Part shown: in pieces, positions 56,285 through 64,000 of the stretch
Position numbering within the stretch: position 1 is the stretch's first letter
Layout of the letters: each line of letters opens with the position of its first letter
Assembly: GCA_965178125.1 (NCBI GenBank)
Contig: OZ237748.1
Location: 620,001 to 684,000, forward strand
From: Bilabrum cf. latius
Taxonomy: Eukaryota; Bigyra: Bicosoecida; Bigyra; Bicosoecida
Length of the DNA stretch: 64,000 nucleotides
Direction of reading: 5' to 3'
The notes under the pieces: generated by a model
Databases searched by the model: none
Told to the model about the DNA's origin: nothing
The model's input: the letters and a program-made list of their open reading frames with translations, nothing else
Translations under genes and position numbers: made by a program

Positions 56285-56853
56285 GGGAAAGGGAGGGGAG
56301 GGGGGTGATGAACTGGTGTTCGAACATAGACAGAGTCCTCTATGGGTTGTCTTGCTCGTTGCCGTGGATCCAGCCGTGCCAGGCCCTCCCCTCCCCTTGA
56401 GGTAGGGCCAGGGGAGGGGACCTGCTTCCCGGCCCTCGAGGAGGCAGTCTTTTCGTCTCCCCCTCCCGCCAGGTTCACAGCGAGGGTGCAGCGAACTCTC
56501 ATGGTTTGATCATCATCCTCGCTTCGCCGCAGAATGCAGAATCAGCCGCGACTGCACCTTCAGTGCGGTGCACCCATGATTCGTACACACCGTCGTGCCA
56601 CTGATCCCGCGATCGGGCCGCTAAACATGCGAGCAGGAAGCTTTCGCCGATTGCAACAATCATTTCGATAGGTTGGCTCTGATGTATTTAGGACCGCACG
56701 GGTACTCCAGCCTCGCGGGCAGCCGTTCTCCCAATTTCCTCGCTCCCCTGCTGCGCGGTGCACTTAGTGCAGCACATAGCGAGATTCGTTCGCCGTGAGA
56801 CTGCTACGATTGCAAACTACTTGCTGTTACAAGCTTGCTGGTTGGCTAATTTT
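56285..56853. other. Intergenic region between Atg18 and LETM1 genes
   Basis: It should hold the LETM1 promoter, and possibly a 5' coding exon if the first in-frame ATG at 56854 is not the true start. No other feature seen. Confidence 0.4.
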
Positions 56854-59800
56854 ATGTACGATCTGGCCGCAAACCCCAGCGCTGCCGCTTCCTCCCCACC
56901 GCAGCGCCTGAGCTCAAAGGTTGCTGCCGATCCTTTCGATACCGGTCGCTCTATTAGCCTGCGCTCGATTGCTACATGTGCTTCTGTGCGCAAATCAACG
57001 GAATCGTAGGCCGCCAAAGATGGCTCGGGCGAGGCGGCTACCCGTGCAGGTGCCGAGAAAGTCGCGTCGGCCGACAAGAAGCCCGAGGCAGTGGCGAAGG
57101 AATCATACGAGGTAGGGGAGGTTCCTGAGCCCCCTCCTGACCCGAGTCGGCATTCGCTCCCTCTCGGTCTGCGGACAGACCTGCCAAGCGTCCGCGAATT
57201 GGCCCAGCAGGCCGGCACTCTCGCGGTGACGGCGGGCCGCTTCCTTGGCTACGAGCTGCCCGTGTCCATCGGGGAGAAGGTGCTGGAGCTGGCCAAGATT
57301 GCGGTGACCAGTGAGGATCAGTATGCGGTGCATTGCGGTGCACGTCCCGCAGTCCCCCACGTCGCCTCGTACCCCCCACCCTGCTGCTGCTCCATCCCTC
57401 CGTCCCTCGCTGCGTCCTTGTCTGCACCCCGCATGATGAACCCGCCCCATGCCATTCCTTCTGTCCTTCCTTTCTTTTTTGTTGTTTCCCTTGCAGATCC
57501 CCGGGAGCTCGGTCCGATCTTCTCCCGCATGTGGTCCCACCTGAGGGCCGAGCTGGAGCACTACTACCTCGGCTTCCGGCTCTTCTTCCTCGAGTGCAGG
57601 ACGGCCACCTCACTCGTCACACGCATGGCCCAGGGATACGAGCTCAGCCGCAGGGAGCGCAAGCAGCTGGTACGCACCACGGGGGACGTGTTCCGCATGG
57701 TCCCCTTCGTGATTTTCATCGTGGTTCCGTTCATGGAGTTCCTGCTCCCAGTGGTGGTCTCATACTTCCCGGGCATGCTTCCATCGACCTTCCAGAGCGA
57801 CCTGCAGCAGGAGGAGAGGAGGAAGCGCATGCTGAAATACAGGCTGGAGCTGGCAAGGTACATGCAGGACACGGCCAGGGACGTGGGCAGGCAGATCGCG
57901 CACAGGGCGGAGGGAGAGACGAGGGAGACGGCGCTGGAGCTGATCCGGCTGGTGAACCGGGCCCGGCAGGGTGAGATCCTGGAGAGCTCTGACCTGATGA
58001 GGGTGGCCAAACTCTTCAAGGACGAGATCACGCTGGACAACGCCCCACGCGGGCAGCTGGTGGCCATGTCGCATTTCTTCCGGCTGAACGTGTTCCTGCC
58101 CGATCCATTGCTGAGGCTGCAACTGAGGAGCGCCGTGCGAGACCTGAAGAACGACGACCAGCGGTTGGCCTGGGACGTGAGACGCACACCTGCCTGCCCC
58201 TCGCCCGCTTCTTTACCTGCCCCTCGCCCGCTTCTTTGCCTGCCCACCCCGTGCTCCAACTTGCCACCTACACCCGCATCCACACCTACACCCGCATGCA
58301 CACCTGCACCCGCATCCACACCTACACCCGCATCCACACCTACACCTACCCTCCCACTCGCAGGGCCTCGAGAACCTGACCAAGCACGAGCTGCAGGAGG
58401 CTTGCAACACGCGTGGCATGCGATCCACGGGCCTCACCGTGGAGGGGTATCGCCAGCAGATGCAGCAGTGGTGAGTTGAGCTAGCAGCTCTGTTGCACTG
58501 GCACTGACACTGACACTGACACTGACAGTACGTAGACATCACCCCCACCACCGGCTTCACACCCCCCACCACTGTACCAACGGCACCCCTCTCCTTTCCC
58601 TCCCCACCGCAGGCTGGACCTCAGCATCAACAAGGAGGTCCCCGCCTCTCTGCTGATCCTGTCCAGGGCGTTCACCATCACGGCGGTGAGGGGAGACGCG
58701 GCCAGGGCCCTGCAGGACCAGATCGCGGACATTGACCAGGGGGCACTCTCGGAGGCCGTGCTGGACCTCTCAGGGGATGGGGAGAAGGGGAAGGACGCGG
58801 CGGGGGCGCAGTCGGAGCCCAAGCCAGTCCCTGCTGCGCCTGGGCTGGGACTGGGGCCCGAGCCAGGGGCAGGGGCAGGGAGTGCTGCAGCTGCATCTCA
58901 GTCAGGGACACCGCCAGCAGCCGGTGCGGGCAAGAAGGAGGTATAGAAAGACACGGAGATGGAGGGCGCCGCAGTGCAGCAGCAAGAGCAGTCTACTTTT
59001 ACTGCCAGCAGTCCCAGTCCTAGTGCCAGTCCCCCGTTGGCCATGGACGGGTCAGGGGAGGCCCCATCGCCCGTGGATGGCGTGGCAGCCGCCGCACAGG
59101 CGATCGAGGACAGCGCCAGGGACCTCCCCGAGCTGGAGAGGGCGGCGCGGGGGGCCATGGAGGAGGCCTAGGCGAGACTGGGGGAGGAGGGCGGGCATGG
59201 GAGCGAGGGCAAGCCGCTTCCATCTTCAACGACTTAGCGGGAGAGCACCGCCAGCAGCAGCAGCAAGAGCAGGAGCAACACGAGTAAGAGCAAGGCTGCT
59301 GCCCCCGCGCCGACCGACAGCGACTCCTCAGACGACGACGAGGCAGAGGACGCCGAGGCCCGGGCTGAGCTGCGGCGGGCTCGTCTGGCGGCGATCGAGC
59401 AGCAGAACGAGCTGATCGAGCTCGAGAGGGAGGTGCGTGCGGAGCTTGCGGGGGCAGAGGAGGCCACGGAGGCGGCTCTGGCCTTCGTGGATGAGGCGCG
59501 GCAGATCCTGACCGACGTGGAGGACGAGGCGGTGGAGCTGGGAGGGGCAGGAGCCGGAGTGGTTGGGGGAGCTGTGGAGGGGGGCAGTGGCAGTGGCAGC
59601 GGGTCTGACGGAGGCTCGAGCGGGGTCAGTCGTCGGGCGCGCGTGGCCGAGGCGATGCAGAGGTACAAGCAGGCGCGGGAATCCTTCCAGCGGGCGGCTG
59701 ACTTGCAGGAACAGGCGCAGGCGAGGCTGAGGCAGCACCATCGGGAGCAGCCCGTGGGCAAGGGCAAGGGCAAGGGCAAGGACGGGGATGGAGAAGGAGA

Positions 59801-60725
59801 AGGAGAAGGAGAAGGAGAAGAGGGGCCCGGTGAGCTGAGTGCGGCAGAAGCACAGGCCCTGGAGCTGCTGGTGCACGAGTCGGCCGTGGTGCGTGAGAGA
59901 GGGGTGCTGCACCGCTTGCGCGCGGCCAAGATGCAGATGGAGGCGATGGACATGATCGCGAGGGGCAGGATTGGGGTACAAGCCGGGGAGGGGGAGGAGG
60001 GTGGGGAGTTGAGTGGAGGACTACTGGTGGAGGGGGAGGGGAGTGAAGAGCAGTCGGAGGACAACCAAGGGGTATAGAAAGGGGCGGTGGGCTCCCTGGG
60101 GGACAGCAATGAGGGGGGTTCCCCCGGGGTTGGCGGGGTATCTGCCCCCGCGAAGGGGGCAGCGGAAGAAGCCCAAGCAAAAGCCAAATCCAAATCTCCG
60201 GCCCCGGCCCCGGCCCCGGCCCAGGACCCGGTGCGTGCCTATGTGGAGGACGCGGGGGCTGCTCGTGTCAAGTCGCTGCTGGACGGGCAGCTGGACCGTC
60301 TGCTGACCAACTGCGAGCAGGAGCTGGAGAGCGCAGACGAGGCCATTGGCAGCAAGCTGAAGCGCCTGGATCTAGACAGGGACGGCATCATCTCGGCTGG
60401 TGAGCTGCACTCAGCGGTGAAGCAGATCCTGGCCGGCAGGGACAGCGACGAGGCGGCGGCCAAGATCGTGGGGCAGCTGGACCGGGACATGGACGGGCTC
60501 ATCTCGGTGGAGGACGTGCGGCGGTTTGCGAGGCTGCGGTCTGAGGCTGAGGCGGCCCTGCAGGAGTGGGTGGGCGGGTCTGACGAGGAGGAAGACGGAG
60601 GGCCCAGGGAGGTGGCTGAGATGGAGGCGGAGGCAGAGTCCGCGGGGGCGGGCGCGGGCGCGGGAGGAAAGGGAGAGGGAGAAGATGCGACTGGTGAGGG
60701 GAGGGACAAAGGTGAGGGGCGCTGA
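56854..60725 (+). CDS. LETM1/Mdm38-family mitochondrial inner-membrane cation exchanger with long EF-hand tail
   Basis: Exons 56854-57310, 57497-58176, 58364-58470 and 58613-60725, all phase-consistent, giving about 1,118 residues if ATG 56854 is the start. Core motifs are HYYLGFRLFFLECRTA, RRERKQLVRTTGDVFRMVPF and a conserved Pro-containing membrane helix (VPFMEFLLPVVVSYFPGMLPS, about residues 225-247). After intron 3 comes QWLDLSINKEVPASLLILSRAF, the LETM1 ribosome-binding-like domain. LETM1 mediates K+/H+ (or Ca2+/H+) exchange and supports translation in mitochondria. The C-terminal 500 residues are coiled-coil and Glu/Ala-rich with two EF-hand loops (DLDRDGIISAGE, DRDMDGLISVED) near residues 1000-1050. 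Five TAGs (57007, 58944, 59169, 59235, 60075) lie in frame; stop TGA. The N-terminal targeting signal is uncertain. Intron 2 carries a CACCTACACCCGCATC-type repeat. Confidence 0.9.
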
Positions 60726-61065
60726 CTGACTCACAAATTTGACTGCCTGTACGATCGTATGACGATTGGCGACAGCCTACTGGTGGGATGCAGGATGGGA
60801 TGGCGGGAACGCGGAAGGAGTCGGGGCAATTCTGTCAAGACACTCGTGTGAGGTGCATGGCAGGATATATGGATTTGCACAGCTTGGACTAAATCGAATC
60901 AACGGATTCACCGTGCGTACATTTGTATTCAAGCAGATCGATCGAACGAGTGAAAAGCCTACAGTGTAGTGCATTTTAAAATGTACAGTGCTGATATCGG
61001 GTTCGTCCGGTAAATGCAGAATCCGCGTGACCAGCTGCAAGAAAACCTCTTCTATCGTTTGAACC
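60726..61065. other. Intergenic region between LETM1 and PABP genes
   Basis: About 340 bp between a plus-strand stop and the next plus-strand start. Presumed LETM1 3' UTR and PABP promoter. No feature recognised. Confidence 0.4.
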
Positions 61066-63718
61066 ATGGCAATGCAGGTCGGCGTCCCTGGCGTAGGCGT
61101 ACAAGGTACTGCTGGTGCCCCAAGCAGCGGTGCTGGTGGCCAAGCAAGCGTACCTGGCGTGTCTGCTCCGCAAGGCCAGCAGCGCAAACCAGTTTCCCTG
61201 TACGTTGCCAACCTGGCACCAGAGACCAACCAGTCCGATCTAGGCAAGCTGTTTGCTTCCATTGGGCCAATTCAAAGCGCTCGCGTCATTTATGATGCTG
61301 TCGACTCAAGTGAGTGGTGCATACCGGCGCATAGCATGCTGCCGGCTTGTTGGCCAATCTTCTCTCAATGCGATTCCAACTTCTGGCACATCTGGAATGC
61401 GGCCTTCCAGCGCGTCAATAGCCTTACAATAGTGTTGAATTTCATTTCGCGCTTTGTTGGGCTGGCGGGTTTTCAATTGGCGTAGCGAAAGCGCATTCCC
61501 GAGCCGAAATGATTTTCTATCGTGGATGATGCTTTCAGTCACGCGAGAACTGATGGCTGAATCGAGACCGATGGCTCCATTTGTGAATTCTTACTCAGTG
61601 TGTGTAGCGGGCCGCAGTGCGCTGTTTGCACCATTTGCCTGCCGCGCTGGTCGAACCACGTGCGCTACATCCGTGTTCCCATCGAACGTTTTGCCACTTC
61701 AACGCAACGCAGACAAGTCGCTCGGGTACGGGTACGTCAACTTTGTAGAGCACGCAGACGCCAAGAGCGCACTGCGCGATTTCAGCGGGCAGATGCTGAA
61801 CGGGAATCCCCTCCGCGTGGCCTGGGTGCAGCGGGACCCCACCCTGCGCCGGAGCGGGCGCGGCAACGTCTTCATCAAGGGCATCGCCCCCAAGTGGAAC
61901 ACCGCGGATCTGTTCGAGTTCGTGGACACTCAGCTGGTGGCCGAGGACGGCAAGACCCCGATTCCCGACTCGATCATGTCGTGCCGCATCGCGCTCAACG
62001 TGGACGGGTCCTCCAAGGGCTACGGGTACGTGCAGTTCGACTCGATGGAGCACGCCCAGCGGGCCATCGACCAGTTCAACGGGCTTACCGTGGATGGGCA
62101 CAAGCTGGAGCTGGAGCACTACAAGCGCAGGGACCAGCGCCGCAAGGACGGGGCCAACCAGTGGACCAACGTGATCGTCTTCGGGCTGCCCCCCCAGTGG
62201 GGAGACCAGGCGCTGGCGGCCATGGCCAAGCAGTCTGGCTTCGATGCGCAGAGCTGCAAGGTGGCGGTGGACTCGGAGGGCAAGAGCAGGGGGTTTGGGT
62301 ACGTCAACCTGCGCTCGAACGGGGATGCGGTTGCATTCACGAGCAAGGTGACGGGGAGCATCTGGAGCGAGGACGTGGATCTCGTCAAGGCGGCGCCCGC
62401 CCCTCAGGAAGAGGGCAAGGTGGCGGGGGGAGATGGCGAGAAGGCGGGGCCGGGGGGCGCAGGGGAGGACGAGGGCGAGAGCAAGGACGGGGAGGGCAAG
62501 GAGGCAGCTGCTGCCCGCCCTCTGCTGGGCTCGCAGGAGTCCAGGAAGAGGGCGGGGGCTGCCGATGACGGGTCGGGGTACGTGCTGGACGCGCGGCGGC
62601 ACATGACCCGCGCCGAGATCGGCCGGTAGAAGGAGGAGCAGAGGCGCAAGCTGCGGGCCTCCCGTGCCAAGAGCAACTCGAACCTGTTCGTGCGTCAGCT
62701 GGACGAGGAGGTGACGGAGGATGACCTGCGGGCCGAATTCGAGGACTGCGGGCGCATCACGAGCGTCAAGGTGGCCCGGGACCAGGAGACGGGGGTGTCC
62801 CGCGGGTTTGGCTTCGTGGCTTTCTCCAAGGACGAGGAGGCGCAGGAGGCGCTGCGCAAGGACCGTACCCTGCTGCGTGGCAAGCCCATCAAGGTGGTGC
62901 TGCACGTGCCCAGGGACCAGCGGGCCAGGCAGCTGGCGGAGAAGAAGCGCAAGCAGGCGCAGAGGCAGGGCATGATGGCGGCTCAGGGCATGGGCATGGG
63001 CGGCGGGCCCGGCATGATGGGCGGCCCCATGGGCATGATGGGGGTGATGGGCATGCAGATACAGCCCATGATCATGCAGCGCGCCGCCCAGCTGCTCATG
63101 CAGCTCTCGCAGGAGGCGCAGAGGCAGAAGGGGGCTGCCCTGTCCATGCAGGAGCAGCAGCAGCTCATGCAGCGGGCCTTCATGGGCGCCCAGCAGGAGG
63201 TCATGCAGCAGATGTACCGCCAGCAGATGGCCATGATGCAGCAGATGCAGCAGCAGCAGCAGCAGCAGGGGGGGCAGCAGGGGGGGAGGGCCGCGCAGCC
63301 GCCGCAGGTGGCACAGGCCCAGCCCCAGGCACAGGCCCAGGCCCAGGCCGGCCAGCAGGCAGGAGCGGGTGCAGGCGCGGCCCAGCAGGCCCCCCCTGCA
63401 GTGTCCGCCTCGCAGCCCTCGTAGGCCGCCGCCTTCCTCGAGAGGATCAGGCACATGGCGCCCAACGAGCAGAAGCAGGCCATCGGCACCGAGCTCTACT
63501 CGCTGCTGCAGCGGCTCCCGTACGAGCGCCCAGCGATCAACGGGGTGGATGATCTGGAGGGGGCCATCACGGGCATGCTGCTCAATGGGTACCAGGGCGG
63601 AGACCCGGGGGCGCTCGTGGGGCTGCTGGACGAGCCAGCGACGCTGCAGAACCAGGCCAAGGAAGCTGTCTCTATGCTGGTTTCTTCTCGCGGGCTGCAG
63701 GGTGCACCTGCCCAGTGA
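61066..63718 (+). CDS. Cytoplasmic poly(A)-binding protein
   Basis: Exons 61066-61309 and 61713-63718 (intron 403 bp, GTGAGT to CGCAG, phase 1), 749 residues, stop TGA. Four RRMs: RRM1 (LYVANLAP, LGYGYVNF; split by the intron), RRM2 (NVFIKGI, KGYGYVQF), RRM3 from about residue 234 (VIVFGLPP, RGFGYVNL) and RRM4 at about 407-487 (NLFVRQLDEEV, RGFGFVAF). A Met/Gln/Gly-rich linker follows. A C-terminal MLLE domain spans about residues 662-745 (ELYSLLQRL, GAITGMLLNGYQ, LLDEPATLQNQAKEAVSML). It binds mRNA poly(A) tails and, through MLLE, PAM2 peptides. TAGs at 62627-62629, in the basic helix before RRM4, and at 63422-63424, just before MLLE, must be read as Gln. RRM3 is followed by an acidic insert of about 60 residues. 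Confidence 0.95.
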
Positions 63719-64000
63719 TTCAATGGAAGCTAGCGATCTGTGCGGCAAGAGATGGATACTGGCCCAATGGTCCCATGGTTTCAATCGGCACTTGGTGTGG
63801 CATCTGGCCACGTTGCCCATGCTCTGCTCAACCAGGCCTGCAGTTGCAATCATTAAACACTGCAAGCGATATGTATTCTTATTGCAGTTCCGTACAAACT
63901 GTCCGAGTTAGTCTTGGCCCTTGGCCCTCACACTCGTACTAGAAGTAGCCCCGCAAACGCCCCAGGCCTACAGACTAGACTACTAGCAGTCGAGTGGGCG
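63719..64000. other. Downstream flank of PABP
   Basis: Presumed 3' UTR and intergenic DNA. No gene seen before the window ends. Confidence 0.4.

Noticed and set aside
16740-63718. Explaining the internal TAGs as widespread pseudogenes, sequencing errors or readthrough
   Set aside because: Only TAG, never TAA or TGA, interrupts intact frames. Homology resumes at once, and conserved Gln sites are hit in independent families.
61595-63865. 756-codon ORF antisense to PABP
   Set aside because: It is a shadow of GC-rich coding sequence. The plus strand encodes recognisable RRM and MLLE domains.

Overview
This window is nuclear DNA from a GC-rich, intron-bearing eukaryotic microbe. The genes have spliceosomal introns, mostly with GTGAG or GTAAG donors and AG acceptors, from about 38 to 530 bp. 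There are eukaryote-only proteins (actin, poly(A)-binding protein, an eIF4E-family protein, an Atg18/WIPI PROPPIN, LETM1) and a eukaryotic tRNA-Gly. I cannot name the lineage. The main result is the genetic code. In-frame TAG codons interrupt nearly every recognisable gene, and several fall exactly where the family has glutamine (actin LFQP, Atg18 FNQD, ankyrin AAQNGH and GQTP). Real ends are TGA or, less often, TAA. All coding calls here therefore read UAG as Gln, with UAA and UGA as stops. Read with UAG as a stop, most genes look truncated.

Layout. 0-16 kb (mainly minus strand): four ankyrin-repeat genes in which most repeats are one 99-bp exon with phase-0 introns, plus an actin pseudogene and an AT-rich segment with terminal inverted repeats. 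16-31 kb: actin, a dihydroflavonol-reductase-like gene with a frame-breaking 47-bp tandem duplication, ATP-type PEP carboxykinase, an eIF4E-family protein (plus strand), a polytopic membrane protein with candidate introns of only 38-62 bp, and an unknown 592-residue protein. 31-50.5 kb: a repeat domain with two copies of an AT-rich element whose middle is inverted between copies, four arrays of a 19-bp minisatellite, a 17-copy satellite of about 134 bp that carries a piece of tRNA-Gly, and a duplicated block ending exactly at the 3' end of a tRNA-Gly gene. Inside this domain lies a three-exon gene for a 1,609-residue protein I do not recognise. 50.5-64 kb: tRNA-Gly, a small single-pass membrane protein, a SERHL-like hydrolase, Atg18/WIPI, LETM1 with a long EF-hand tail, and a four-RRM poly(A)-binding protein with a C-terminal MLLE domain.

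The genes do not form one pathway. They are housekeeping genes (cytoskeleton, translation, autophagy, mitochondria, gluconeogenesis) beside an expanding ankyrin family and a tandem-repeat domain. Exon boundaries were inferred by hand from splice motifs, frame continuity and family alignment, without transcripts. Start codons and some first exons remain uncertain.
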